Of a stretch of DNA of 64,000 nt, positions 1 through 14,104 are shown piece after piece. The position numbers and the translations under genes are program-made. The notes below the pieces were generated by a model, which searched no databases, was not told the origin of the DNA, and saw only the letters and a program-made list of their open reading frames with translations. Within the stretch, counting starts at the first letter, position 1; each line of letters starts with the position of its first letter. The DNA is from Penicillus capitatus (Eukaryota > Chlorophyta): assembly GCA_965649825.1 (NCBI GenBank), contig OZ287699.1, positions 930,001-994,000 of the forward strand, written 5' to 3'.

Positions 1-392
1 TTTGACCTGTGAGAGATGATGACGTTTGTGCATGCATGTATTCCTTCAGTCGCTTGTGCAGTGTCAGGCCAGATTCGCGGTACGCGCACCGATGCCATGA
101 TGACGTCCCATCGCATCACGCTACCCATCTATCCATCCTGCTCTTGTTCACCATGGCCTCCCCCTTTGGATTGCATCTATACGGGTCGACGCGGAACACA
201 TGGACGACACATCCACGCCGCACAATTTTCCGTGCACGGTTCCCTTCTCGACGACACACACATCTACGATGCTTCTCGGTGTGGCGCAGAGACATAAATA
301 CCGTCTTCGCTTACGCTCGCAGTATTCCTCTCCTTCCTTGACTTAGTCTCTCAGTACAGGCGTTCTTTTTAGATATCACTTGCTGTGCAGCT

Positions 393-1445
393 TTGGATAA
401 CAAAGTTCGTTCGCAGACGATTGGACAACAGGAGACAGCAGCTCGAAAGACACGACGCGTGTCGGCAGAGGCATCTCGGTCGCTCACACTTCGAAAAGCG
501 CCAAAAGCGGAGCCCTGTGCCAAAGTGCAATTTCGGATCAAGTTTCGAACGGACTACGGACAGCTCGTCAAGATCGTGGGGAGTGCTGTGCCCTTTGGAG
601 CTTGGGCCATCGCCAAGAGTCCAGCCATGCGTTGGAACGAAGGCGATATCTGGAGCGTGACGATCAATTTACCCGTCGGCAATATCTACGAATACAAATA
701 CGTCGTGGTCGATTCTCACGGAGCATCTGTCATTCATTGGCAGAAGGGCAACAACAGTGTGCTTGCCATTGCGGCGACAGACAAAGAGTTGGTGGTGGGG
801 GATAACTGGGAAGGCAATCCCGGAGCGAGTATTACGGCAAAAGGAAAAGGAAGGATGACAAAAGAAGAGAGACTTCTGGACTGGGCTGCTGAAGTTCGGG
901 CATCATCTTCCGACAGCACAGCTCTGGTGCTGGAGAAGAAACAAGAATTGGAGAAAGCACGCGAAGAGAACAGAGTGGCACAGGAAGCAGCATCACGACT
1001 AAAATCTGAACTACGAATGGCATCCATGACACGACAGGCGGCAGAACAACAAGTCAAAGTGGGTCGCTGCATTCAGCCGCCGATATGCTCAAAATGATCA
1101 TCTGTGCAGGAACTGCAACAAGAGAATCGAAAGCTGATGGCGCTGTTGTCAGAGCAGCAGTCGGTACATAAGAATGTCATGGAACAGACATTGCAGCTGA
1201 TCAAGGAGTCGGAGACTTTGAATACAGATGCCGATCTCGCTTCGCTATCCCTCGAGGCATCTGTTGATGATCTGACGGAGGCAGAGGATTCGGACGAAAC
1301 GAGCCCTCCGGTGGAGAACGGTACCTCAGCGACGACGCCCTCTCCTCCTCCGCAGAAGAGAAGGAAACCGCGCCATAAGGCGAATCGAAAACCTCGTCGC
1401 TCGAATGTTTCGACTCGGACAGCTGCTGTCTGTTCGCCTGAATAG
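393..1445 (+). CDS. CBM20 starch-binding domain protein with coiled-coil tail (5' end unresolved)
   Basis: The N-terminal part looks like a CBM20 carbohydrate-binding module: a beta-rich segment (AKVQFRIKFRT, later VTINLPVGNIYEYKYVVVD, then GDNWEGNPG near its end) with the spaced tryptophans usual in this family. A glutamate/lysine-rich coiled coil follows, then a basic tail (KPRHKANRKPRR). I see no catalytic domain, so a role as a starch- or glycogen-binding adaptor is inference. One phase-0 intron at 1059-1109 (51 nt, GTGGGT...TGTGCAG) joins the two open frames. No ATG precedes the CBM20 in frame. The sequence just upstream (TGCTGTGCAG at 381-390) looks like a splice acceptor, so at least one earlier coding exon probably lies in 1-380. 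Confidence 0.6.
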
Positions 1446-1886
1446 AAAACGTGTGTGCAGTTTCATCGAGAATGGGGTTTTGACTTCCTTTGTCTCAGCT
1501 TCGCATCAGCATTCCCGTTTCGATGGTATGATTTCTATTCAGTGTCTTGGATGATCGTCGAAGGCTAGAGACAGACATTCTTTCTTCGTTTATCGATTGG
1601 TATGAGTTATAGATCGGCGTTGGCGATAATGGTGTAAAGCAGCAGATGGATTCCTTTCAACTACGGGCTTTGATAAAGAGCACTCGAACAATGAACCGGG
1701 TGTTTGAAGTGTCAATTATTGTTGTATGTTAGATAGACGACGACACCCCATTGACACAAAACTGCATCCCTTTCGACCCACAGATGACTGTTCCTGCTAA
1801 ATGAAATGGAAGCAAGCTCGCAATTGCAAGGACCGAGAAATGTACAAGCAAGAACCCGTTCTGGAGCTTGAGCATCATCAGGCCAC
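1446..1886. other. Intergenic, nothing recognised
   Basis: The two genes here are convergent, so this stretch should carry both 3' UTRs and terminators. I see no ORF with coding character and no RNA gene. Confidence 0.5.
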
Positions 1887-3470
<1,584 letters not shown>

Positions 3471-3686
3471 TCTGTCTGGATGACGCGCAGCAACGCTCGG
3501 TCAAGAATTCCCGTCGGCCAAGGAACCAAATATCCAGACGCTACGGTCGTCGCGAGGAGAAAGGCAATGAACAGCAGCAAATTGGCGGAGACGACTAACA
3601 GTAGTGATGTCCAAAAGATTCACACGCACATTAGAGACATCGTTACACGTCATGCGTCAAATCCCTGTTCTGACGATCGACGCGCA

Positions 3687-5126
3687 ATGATGACCGCCGG
3701 CGCACGACTCGGAATCCGTCGACACATGGCGGATCTAATTCAGGTTGTCGCTGCACGGCGAAGGAGTGACCTTCTTCAAACGCTTTGTAGATAACGCAAC
3801 GCGGATTTGTGACGTATGTGCCTCTGCCGGGAGATGCTGCGTACAAGACTGTGACGCTGATCCCCGGCGACGGCGTGGGTCCAGAGGTCACAGATGCGAC
3901 ATGTCGAGTACTCGATGCCATGCGAGCACCGATCCGATGGGAAACGTACGGCCTTGTGCTATATCACTGGATGCAGAGGCATGGATGGAGCTGTACTGCA
4001 ATGACAGATTTCGGGATTTATCCGGAAGCGTACTCAACGGACGACCGTCGGATTCCATTCCGGATGCCGTGGTGGAGAGTCTGCGGAAGAACGGCGTCTG
4101 CCTCAAAGGCACGCTGTTTACGCCAGTGGGTCGGAGTACACACACGGAGAGTTTAAACGTACAGCTGAGAAAGAAGCTGGATCTGCATGTCAACCTCGTT
4201 CATGGATTTTCGATTCCTGGACTGGTCACACGTCACAAAGACATGGACATTGTGGTCATCCGGTAATCACTTGTCTTTATGGATGTCTCTGATGTGACGT
4301 CATCCAGAGAGAACACGGAGGGAGAGTACAGTGGGTTGGAGCATGAAGTCGTGCCAGGTGTCGTGGAGAGTCTCAAAGTGATCACCGAACACAAATCACT
4401 CAGAACGGCGCAATACGCATTCGAATTCGCTTTTCTCAACAATCGCCAAAAAGTCACAGCGGTGCACAAGGCAAATATCATGAAGCTCGGTGACGGGCAA
4501 TTTATCAAAGTGCCTCTTTGTCGCATCGTTCGGTTCCAGTAGAGAAGACAGTTGAGTATTGTAGGCATGTCGCCAAGTGGCCAAGAATTTCCCCGACATC
4601 GCATACGATGAGATGATCGTGGATAACACATGTATGCAATTGGTGAGCAAGCCAGAGCAGTTTGATGTGATGGTGACGCCCAATCTCTACGGCAATCTCG
4701 TTTGCAACATCGTGGCTGGACTCTGTGGAGGACAGGGCGTCTGTCCGGGTGGCAACGTTGGCGAAAACATCGCCATCTTCGAGCAAGGTAGACCATCATC
4801 TTCGAGGGCGATTCTCGCGATTACATGTGGATGAAAAACGAGGGGCGAGACATGTTGCATCGAGTCTGGCTGGGAAGGACTTGGCGAATCCCACAGCAAC
4901 ACTGCTTAGCGCCGCCATGATGCTCAGGCATCTCAAACTGCATCATTTTGCAGATCGGTGCCTATCCATGTCTCTGATGCTGCGGGGCAAGAATATGTGT
5001 GGCATCAGGTTGAAGGACGCTGTGTATCGTGTTTACAGTGAAGGAAACAAAACACTGTTGACACCGGATGTCGGCGGAACGTCTCATCTGTCCACTTTCA
5101 CAGATGCTGTCATCAAAGGACTTTAG
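3687..5126 (+). CDS. NAD-dependent isocitrate dehydrogenase subunit (IDH3 beta/gamma-like)
   Basis: Mitochondrial TCA-cycle enzyme of the isopropylmalate/isocitrate dehydrogenase family. Seven exons join in frame: 3687-3743, 3791-3945, 4008-4262, 4308-4509, 4565-4787, 4843-4957, 5009-5126, giving 374 residues. Introns are 47, 62, 45, 55, 55 and 51 nt. Visible motifs are [52 protein letters not shown] and [16 protein letters not shown]. The start gives [19 protein letters not shown], a good mitochondrial presequence. EHE in place of the catalytic-subunit EHQ/EHE variants does not decide the subunit type; similarity by eye is closest to the human beta/gamma subunits. It is divergent from the kinase, with 216 bp between start codons. 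Confidence 0.9.
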
Positions 5127-5169
5127 CTACCCTGCTGAGATTTGCAGACCATTCCATTCCACACAGTCC

Positions 5170-6567
5170 TCAATGCGTGGGTTCCCCAGTCACATAGCCC
5201 CAAATCCCCGATATACTTAATCTCCAACGATTTTCGTCGACTGAGGGAACGTCGTCTGATGGATGATCGATCCGTTCTGCTGGCTCCTGTTCCCTGTATT
5301 CGTCTGCGTTTTCGATCTGCGGCAGAGGGGCTCGAGTATCACTCCCTTCGACATGATGATGGTGAGATCGTGCTGTGGGCGGTTCGCTCTGTCCTTCATT
5401 TTGTCTTTCTTTTGAACCGTGATCTTCGGATGGAGGATCTGGTAAAGCGCCCGTCTGTTTCGAGGAAGTCATCTCCTCCGAGACTCCCGTCGATTGGAGA
5501 GGAATCTCAGGAGACTCGCGCAAAGTGGAACTCTGCTCAGCGAGTTTTGAATGAAGCGCTTCCATGTCATTGGCTCTCTTGAGTGCAGCGTCTCTCTCTT
5601 TTTGCTGGGCATCGAGCTTAGAGTGCAGTTCTTTCACTTTCGCTGCAGTTTCATTCCCCAACTTCTCGGTTTTGGCTTGAAGTTCGCGAATGGACTGCAG
5701 AACAACAGAAATGCAGTCATCGCATAAAGCGATAAAAAACAGGGCAAACGGTTTGTGCTTCGGCCAGCTGTCGGAGAAGCGTCTGATGTTCTGCCACAAG
5801 GCCTTCGTTGTGCCTTCGCATTTTCTCCAATTCCTTCTCACTCTCTTCGTATCTCCTTTTCCACTCCTCCACTTGCTTCTCACTCTATTCCATAACCGAT
5901 CGGATAAAGAAGTGATGATGGTGCTTTAACGTGGATGAGTTGCGTCCTCGTTGTGCTCTCCTCATCTTCCTTCTGACTCAGCTGCGTCAACTGCTGTTCC
6001 AATTGGAATGTCTTTTGCCTTTCTCGCTTCAAAGCGCCATCCACTTTGTGAATCTGACTCCTCAGCATATCCAATTCGTTCTCATTCAGAACACTGGGAC
6101 ACAGATCGACGATAAAGACGTCACAGACAAAGGCAGAAACATACGCATCGATTCGGTCGCGCAGGATGCGAAGACTGACGCCGCGACACCTCAAAGGCAG
6201 CTCTTCTACTGATGACTGCTTCATCGCTTCGACCTCCTCTCGCAGTTCAGCAAAATCACATCGAAGGCGCTCTAAAATACTACTCTACACTTCCATGATA
6301 AACATGCATTCTTCTTGTGTCCTTATGGATGGATGGAGGAGAGACTTCTCTTTCTTTCGTTGCTGGAGGCGTATCTTCAACGTCATGCGTCTCCGTCTGC
6401 CTTTCTGCAGTGTTGTCGAATGCTTCGGGCGCAGCTTTGTTGCAGGCGATGCATTGGAGGTCGGATTGGGTGAGGGGAACGGTGGATGTGGCGTCGATGG
6501 CACCACCATCGTCGCGTTCTCTCTCCGTCGACGTTCCAAGAATGGCGTCCCCGTCTTCAACGTACAT
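5170..6567 (-). CDS. Coiled-coil protein, function unknown
   Basis: Several exons join into a long heptad-rich protein: ELREEVEAMKQSSVEEL, then ENELDMLRSQIHKVDG, then EKQVEEWKRRYEESEKELEK, then SIRELQAKTEKLGNETAAKV, followed by an acidic, Ser/Pro-rich C-terminus ending in GYVTGEPTH. Introns I can place begin at GTTAAAGC and GTTTGCCC (minus strand). One near 6280 would be only 19-35 nt, so that join is uncertain. The first ATG in the leading frame is at 6567 (MYVEDGDAILG). It lies 86 bp downstream of the end of the kinesin gene on the same strand. A tether or golgin-like role is possible but unsupported. Confidence 0.55.
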
Positions 6568-6653
6568 TTCTGCGATAGGCCGCGTCCAAGATCGTTCATG
6601 ACTCGCATCTTTACTCAAAATGAAATCGCCTTCATCGTCGCAATGTACATCGT

Positions 6654-9216
6654 CTAGTTTTTGGAAGTCGACTGAATAACGGTCCTCTTAGCGATACCAA
6701 TTTCGCACGCATTCACTTTTGCTGCAAATCTCAAAGAACAGAGCGATTCGTGGCAGTGCTCGGCAGAGGGAGAGATGTTGACAAACATCAGGGTCTTGGA
6801 TTCGCCACCCAGGCATGGCTGTAAGAGCCACGTTAGTTTTGAATTGCGATAGGGAACATGATCCGCTTTGTTGGACAGGGCAACGATGACATCTCCCAAT
6901 GAACTGAGACTCTTGTTAATGCTTTGCGCTTCTTTCAGACGGGCGCCCACAGCTCCTGACTCTTTGACCCGTTCACTCCCGGCCAGATCGATCAAATTGA
7001 GAACACCCTGCACTTTTTGTCCCGTTTCAAAATTCCTCCCTTCGATTTTGAGCGTGAAGACAAAATGCGATCGCGAAGATTGGTCGTTCAGCAGAGTGGC
7101 ACCAACAGATCGCTTCTGCATTGCCTTTTCGAGAAGTTCTTCGACTTTGCCTGGCTCTCGGACGTTGACGAGCATCAGATCCGAAACCGTGGTGTTTCCG
7201 TTGGCATCGTGCGTGACAGTGCGTTTCTTATTGACGGAGGAGGTCACTGTCCCCAACAGATCGACGTACTCTTCATTGTAGATCTCTAGCATCGACGCGT
7301 GCATGGCAAATTTCCAGCCTCTCTCTTCCAGCTCTTTACAGCTTTGAAAAACTTGATGCATGGAGCGCGACACAACGCCTGGCTGATCTTTACTGCCAAC
7401 CATGGTGTACGTCTTCCCGCTCCCTGTTTGACCGTATGCAAAAATACAGACCTGATAGAAGGTACTTAGTCCATAATCAAAAGCATTTGTGAAAGAAGAA
7501 GAACCTTGTAGCCATCCAAGGCGCTTTGTACAAGTTGAGATATTTCTTCGAAGACGGTTTCTTGTTGAGCGTCCGGTTGAAAGACGTTATCAAAAGTAAA
7601 CCGCATTTCTTGATACGGCTGTTGCGGTGCCGAAGGACAGAGTATTGTTAAGCCCTGATCAGATGGAGCATCTCCTGCAGAACAAAGCATTGTGCCTCTA
7701 AAGATGGACAAACAACGACAGAAACCTGCAGGAGAAAAAGTGATAATCGGATTCTGTGTGCCCGGTTCACACAGTTTTTCATCTTCTTTGACTGGACGGA
7801 CGCGACAGAAAACGCGAATATTCCCCTTGAGCTCCTGAATGGTGTTGTGCAGTTTTCTGCGTTCGTCTTCGGCTCTCCTCAGCCGTTCTTCCAGTTCCTC
7901 GATTTTGGATTCCCGGTTTTCGACATCGACTTGGAGATCGGTGATCTTGGCATCCTTTTGTCGAAGCTGCTCGAGTGACAGCTGCTTCTGTGTGAGGCAG
8001 ATGGCCATCTCGCGTCTGAGCTTTTCCAGTTCTTCGTTCTGAGAGGCTGATTGACACTCAAGTGCCGCCCGAGTGCACTCCATCTTTTCCATCTCTTCTG
8101 CAGATTGGCCCGTCTTTTCACGATACCTATCAAAACATCAGGTATCCGTCACATCATCATGCCTCGATAAGCAGCCCGTACATCTCTGCCATATCCTTCC
8201 ATTCCTTCAGCTCCTTCTGTGAGATATCCAATTCGGTTGATCTCTGCTCTAACGCTGTTTTGAGATGGACAAGGGCTGCAGCATCGTGTTCCTTTCCCAT
8301 TTCCAATGTGTTCACCTTGCCCTCCAACACTTCCACATTCTTCTTGTATCCTTCCTGCACCAAAACACCATTTCGTCACGAGATGGCTGTCACATCATCC
8401 ACCTCTTTATCTTTAAGACTCTCTTGAAGCGTCTCGACTTTGCCTCTTGTCAGAACCAGCTCCTCCATAGCTTTTAATTTCTCACCCTGTAGAGTGTACT
8501 TTGTTCACACGGGGTCATGTGGCAAGGACGACCTCTGTTTCTGTGAGTCTCTTGCTGGTATCAGTCATGTCCTTTTGCAAACTGGCATTGTATGTTTGCA
8601 AGCTGACGACGTAACTCTGCGCCTCTCTGAGCTTCTCTTCCACATGTCCAATCTTTATCCAGACACCGTCAGTGATGGATTCCTCACAAAGGGCATTACA
8701 CCTGCGTTTCGAGTTCGCAAATGCGTTTCGCCGACTGTGTCTTTTCCGTCGCTTTCTCCGTCTCGATCTCACGCGTCGTTGCCCGAGCCGTCTCAAGCTC
8801 CGAAGCAAGGCGCGTCTTCTCTTCTAATAAATACTTTGCCGCCGCGCGGAACTCTTTGATCACCGACGCGAGTTCGGCAATTTTGTTCTGCTGCTGTTTC
8901 GCCGTTGTCGTTCTACCGAGTTTGACAGATTTCGACAGCAATTCCTCGAGCGAGGCGTTCTGATGTTGCAGCCAGGCAACGAAATCGTTCTCGACTTTCG
9001 GCGCATCCTCATTCTCTTTGTCGCCACTGTTCCCCGCGTTCTTCTTCGGCGGAGGCTCTCCTTGGACGACGCGTGGGGACAGTGCACGTTTTCCCGCGAT
9101 CTGTGCCGCACTCTATCGATCGAGAGACGTTTGTTAGCCAGAACCTCGACCACAAGACAACGCACTTTTCCACGGCGTCCTGCACGCGTTCGCGCAGAGT
9201 GTGTCTTCGAATGCAT
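6654..9216 (-). CDS. Kinesin-14 family minus-end motor (C-terminal motor)
   Basis: The motor domain is C-terminal and preceded by the kinesin-14 neck [14 protein letters not shown]. Motor motifs are all present: P-loop YGQTGSGKT, switch I NDQSSRSH, switch [12 protein letters not shown] and YRNSKLT. A long coiled coil lies upstream (about 8100-8950). The proposed start at 9216 ([17 protein letters not shown]) is a short basic exon followed by a phase-0 intron of about 53 nt into [14 protein letters not shown]; the basic N-terminus fits a second microtubule-binding or nuclear-import segment. Expected to be a dimeric minus-end-directed motor for spindle or cortical microtubules (family knowledge). 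The protein ends in VIQSTSKN. Confidence 0.85.
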
Positions 9217-9461
9217 CTCCGCTCGGCGCAAACGTCAAAGCGACAAGGCATTAAAGCGTTTGATCAGCAACAGAATGAAGATAATCTAAAGGACAATCAC
9301 GTTCGACGATCCAACGATGCCAACGGGCTCGAAAATCGACCCGAGGAATCATCGCACGTCTTCGATTCGGTCTATTCTCCATCAACAGAGACGTCGTGTC
9401 TATGTGATGTCTGCAACAGGCCAATGATTAACAAACTGTGAACGAAGAGTGCTCGCTGTTC

Positions 9462-11511
9462 TTACTGTGCGAAGGTCATGGCTGAGCGCCCATATGAGTC
9501 GATCTCCGACATCAGCTGTGTCCCACCCGATTCCACGAGCAGTGCAATCATTTCTGCACATCCGCTAAAGAGGGGACAGCTGATAGGGGACAATGTCAGG
9601 GAGATGGCCGGTTTACCGATAGGCAGCTATGTGCAGAGCCGTCTGCAGATAGCGATTTTTCATGCGTGTCAGAGCTGAGGCAGAGGGCCCTGCTGCAGCG
9701 AGAAGACATTTTGCGACATCACATCGATCTGCCACAGCTGCTGCCATGAGAGGCGTCCAACCGTCTTTATAGATCTCGCTCTGTTTCCAGTCAATTCCGT
9801 GGAATTCGCAGAAGGACACGATGACATCGACGACTCTGGTATGGCCACGAAGGGCTGCGATGTAGAGCGACGTCTCGTCATGTCGATTGGCCGTTAACGG
9901 ATCAACCTGTGCTTCCAGAAGCAACAGCACGGCATCCACATGTCCTTCTCTTGATGCCTACACCCAAGTGATGACAATCATCTGCAGAAAACATAGAAGT
10001 TACTTTTAGAAGAGGCGAGCCCCCACCACGTCCTCGCATCTCAAGAATGACCCCACTCTTGATCAAAGCTTGTATGTGGACATCGTTGCCTTGTTCGGCC
10101 GCACAGTGCAGCGGAGTTTGGTTGAAGGTGTAGACAGAATTGGGTGCCAGCATGGATCCTCCACGCGAAGTGCTGGATGCCGTCGTGACGAGGCTATCCA
10201 GAAACGACACTGGGAGATCTTCGAATCTCGAGAGATCAGACGAAGCACTGTTCGGACGTGATCCTCTTTCAAGGAACGCCTGAAATGGCTCGGCGATCTG
10301 AGATCGGTAAAACTCAACGCTATCGGCGTTGTTGAAATCGATCATGCACAAGTGCCGCTCCTGCAGTGGAGTCATGGATGCAATACGATCCGAGAGCAGG
10401 CGCTGTGCAAGATCGATCTCCCGTCGAGGAAAAAATGTCAATTCCAGCAACCAGAGATTGGACAGAGATGCCACGAGTGCGGCGATCCAAGCCGGACAGA
10501 ACTCTGTATTTGACATGCTTGACGAAAGAGACAGGCCTAAATGCGACGCTACAGATGCAAAGGCGGCGCCGAAAAGGGAAGACATTTCAAGGGCATCTGG
10601 AATTTGCACAGTGGACCCTCCAAGCCCAAACACGGCCAAATTGGGGCAGCATTTAACAATAGCATCCAGCACACACAATCCAACGCCCTCGGTGTTGTTG
10701 AGCACCAAGATTTTTAGCGGACTCCAGTGGAAAGCTGTGCCGTTTTCGAGAGTCGGTGGAATCGATGCTGCTGTTTCCTGTCGCATTTTCTCCACTCTCT
10801 GAAAGAACTGAGCGATCTCCTTGGAATTATTCATCCGATGCATCGTCATTTTCCCGAATACAGCAGATCTGAGGCGATACTGAGGTGTCAGACTCCATTG
10901 CAGAACATGGAAGATCGAAGACTCCGTCAGCTGAAAGCAACGACTGAGATTGATCGACTCCAGCGATCTGGCTAGACACCGATAGGGCTGATACGCCTGA
11001 TACAACATCGAGGGTAAGTCCACAGTAACCTTTGTGCAGTTTGAGAGCGATAGATGTTTGATCCGCTTCAACTTCTGAAGAGCTAAGAGAACGTCATTGT
11101 TTGATACATTCGTCGAAGAGAGATCCAGTGATTCAATAACTGTCACATCAGCACCGAATTCAGCACAGAGAGACTCGGCGGCGGCATACATGGAAACTGC
11201 GTTGTCAGACTGACAAGCATGCGCTTGCATTTGGCTGTTTCGACCTCCGAAGGGCCAACAATTCCTGGTTTTCTGCAGAGCTTTAGGCGAAGGGCTGCAT
11301 TTTGGATCAGAACTCGCAGAGATTTCGATACGAGCGTTAATCGCGCGATGTCTGCTGGTGAGTCGACCTTTTCTAGGATTAAGTTGAGCACCTGTGGCGA
11401 CAGCAGATAGTGAGTGCTGCGACGCATCGAAGACAGAATGCAATCAACCTGTGCGGGAAGGTCATGCAGGGGCAATGAAGACGGTTCATTGCGTTGGAGA
11501 GATGGCTCCAT
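9462..11511 (-). CDS. F-box / leucine-rich repeat / ankyrin repeat protein
   Basis: From the ATG at 11511 (MEPSLQRNEPSS) the protein has an F-box-like segment (LLSPQVLNLILEKV...LTLVSKSLRVLI), leucine-rich repeats (IESLDLSSTNVSNNDVL, IKHLSLSNCTKV, LESINLSRC) and then ankyrin repeats (TPLHCAAEQGNDVHIQALI, ETSLYIAALRGHTRVVDVI, GWTPLMAAAVADRCDVAK, TALHIAAYR). An intron of about 52 nt joins KPGI to SDNAVSMYAAAE, and a further intron near 9600-9650 joins AAYR to GCAEMIALLVES. The predicted end is SAMTFAQ. By analogy it would be a substrate receptor of an SCF ubiquitin ligase, with two different interaction repeats. F-box assignment is by eye. Confidence 0.65.
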
Positions 11512-11969
11512 ACGCGGACGGACAGACGCGAGTTGTTCAGTGCTTCCTATCGACAGTCGATGCGGATGATGTGACGTGTGGCTATAGCAATTTCTACTCA
11601 AGCGTGTTAAAAATGCTAAAAATCACTAGAATTTGTCCACACAGCATAAAATGGGATCGCCATCAGTCTTTCACAGGATGTCCTGTCAAAGGCAATGGAC
11701 AAGGAGTCCCAGTACAAATAAAATCGAGAACAAAAAATAAGATCATCAGAATTGTCTTCGACGTACAGAGGAGACGTATTACTAAGACGCTGATGTGACT
11801 GGCAGTCAAAAAACAGCAAATGCGCTGCTAGAAAAATCAATAGGCAAATTTCTTATAGAAATTTGAGTCGACTGCCAAGTCAACCAACGAAACAATGCAA
11901 CAAAGAATCGACCAAATAAGGAATCATAAATGGAAGCTTATCCGTCGTGCGTGATGAAGCTAATGGGCT
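11512..11969. other. Intergenic, nothing recognised
   Basis: A-T rich spacer between two minus-strand genes. A 74-codon minus ORF (11616-11840) is present but has no ATG context, domain or compositional support, so it is not called. Confidence 0.4.
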
Positions 11970-13059
11970 TCACGAACAAGCATTCAGAACATTCTCTAAG
12001 CTAGGAATACTAGGCATGATGGTAAAATAAATGTAGTAGAATGCAAAAAAGACGAACGATGCAAGTGCGAGGCCTCCAATAATGCGAATCGTCCATTCTC
12101 TGTAGGTGGTTGCTGAGCGACACAAAAGCAGTGCGCAGCAGTAACCGGATACCATACCGCCAATATGCGACATGTGAGAAACGCCACTATGCATCTGGAA
12201 GAGGCTCGCAATCATGCACACAGAGCCGAAAAGCATACAGACGAGTCGCAGACTCGGTTTCTCGGTAATCGAGAAACAGAACCGCCAGTCGGACATAAAG
12301 AGACCAAGGAGTCCGTAGATCCCTCCGCTGGCGCCCAGAACAATAAACGTCGGATTCTCAAACGTGGCGCTCGTGAGTGCGCCACAAAGATGCGAAAAAC
12401 AAAAAATGAATAGGACTTTTACGGAGCCGTGCTTTCTCTCCAGTGGCTGTCCGAATAGGAACAGCATAAAAACGTTAGAGAAGAAATGACACGAGTCGCG
12501 GTGAACGAAGATGCAAGAAAACCAGCGATACCACTGGCGACCATGCAGCATAGAAGGCAGGTGGCGGCCTCCCCAGATGATCAAGTAATCTTCTGTAAAC
12601 GACCATGGCAGTGCATTTTCGATATTCCACTCTCCCTTCTTCAAAATCCACTGCAGCATGGTACGCGGTCCAAAATCGACGCTCGAAGACGAAACCGCTT
12701 TCGTGCACCCTCGAACCAGCAGATAGTATCGGAATTCGCCGTACATACTAAAAAACGTCACAGATAAACAAGCAATCATTAAAATGAGAAAGAATGTATG
12801 GTGTTTTCTTTCTTCGGTCGACCACGACGACCTCAGCCTGATCAAACACATCCGTTTATTCCCGAAAAGGTTGGCAGCATCGACTTCACCATGCGTTCAG
12901 TATTTGTCTGAGAGCCACGAGGCTGTTCTTCACTTGGCTTAGCAAGTTAACGGGACGCTTTCCCTGTCGACCACTGTTCTGACCATTAGTGCGTTTCGCA
13001 CATCCATAAAGCTTTTCCGTGTCATGAGCGTCGACTTCGATACTCACAGAATCCTCCAT
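11970..13059 (-). CDS. Rhomboid family intramembrane serine protease
   Basis: Two exons, 12890-13059 and 11970-12837, with a 52-nt intron, give 345 residues. The catalytic serine lies in VLGASGGIYG and the catalytic histidine in SHIGGMVSG; several hydrophobic segments surround them. A luminal/periplasmic-like loop (WYRWFSCIFVHRDSCHFFSN) contains the HxxxxHxxxN-type element of TM2. The first exon encodes a soluble extension of about 57 residues beginning MEDSVSIEVDAHD. Both catalytic residues are present, so it should be active. The compartment cannot be read from sequence; there is no clear mitochondrial presequence. Confidence 0.85.
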
Positions 13060-13173
13060 GCCGTTTTCGGCGATGAAAGAACCCAACGAGATTTCGGAAA
13101 ACGTTGGTGTGTTTGTGCCCGTGCTCTCACTGCAGTTGGTTTGTGACGAACAAGCGCCGTGTAGGATATCTAT

Positions 13174-13655
13174 TTACCTCTCGTCGTCAGTGGAAGACTT
13201 CACAATCACGATGAAACGTTCTACGTCGTCCGCACATACGCCCGGGATCTGATGACCAGCAGAAACACGTTCGTTGACTCTACTCCGCCTAAACTCATTG
13301 TGCAAAGTCTCTTCGGAAAGAATACATAGACCGTACGTTGCATCGACATCCACCTCTTCGTCGACTGCAACGTCTATATGGATGGTATGGAGAGACATCG
13401 TTTAGCTGCACGGTTTCTGTGGTCTCCCCGAAAGAAATGTATACAGATGCGGCTCCTCCATAATTCAACATAAGAAGACGCAGTCTTCGATTCACTTTGA
13501 ATTTCGCCAGAGATCCGCGGCGATATTTGCCAGAGATCCACACCAACTTCAACGGGCGTTCGCTCTTAAAGACAACCGGAAGATGTGGAAAACGCTACGT
13601 CGTTATCGCGTTTAGACAGCAAGACATTGACTGGGGTTCTGGCAGCCGTTTTCAT
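13174..13655 (-). CDS. Small hypothetical protein
   Basis: Tentative three-exon gene starting at ATG 13655 (MKTAARTPVNVLLSKRDND), continuing SERPLKLVWISGKYRRG and YGGAASVYISFGETTETVQL, then DATYGLCILSEETLHNEF to a stop at 13174. The introns needed would be about 34 and 43 nt, shorter than average, so the model may be wrong. No domain recognised. It is a plausible lysine-rich, beta-rich polypeptide of roughly 140 residues upstream of rhomboid on the same strand. Confidence 0.3.
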
Positions 13656-14104
13656 GGTACGGCGTCGAAGAGGCCGATTTCCGATCGTCGTTACGCCGCT
13701 CCGATGGCAGAAATCGAGCGCCGGCGCCTTTGTTCACGTCGAGAAGTCAACGCATTCGCTCTGAAGAACGCGAAAAGCCTGATGCAGCTGGATCCTTGCA
13801 ACGCGTGCTCGATCCTCTCACGGAAGACGCGCACTCGCTTCCATCTGTACGCAACGAACGCGATGAAGCGACGCGGAAGAATCGGTTCTTTGCGTTCAGG
13901 GCAACGCATCCCGAGATTCCATTCGATGCAGCGACGACCCGTGTTTTCGTCACGTCTGTTCAATGGCGCCTATCGTCTCTGCTCAGACACTCCTGGATGT
14001 CGAAAAATCGCGACATGAGTTTACATTTTTGCGCCGTCAACGGTTTATGTTTTTTCATCGTAACCGACGAGTACCGTACCGCTATCTTCTTTCTGACGCT
14101 GCGC

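Noticed and set aside
9073-9441. Plus-strand ORF ending in a CDVCNRP-like motif
   Set aside because: It is antisense to the kinesin 5' exons and has no domain; a single CxxC is not enough.
13730-14104. Upstream 125 codons of the propeller ORF
   Set aside because: Arg-rich composition; the signal peptide begins at 14105, so this part is probably 5' leader.
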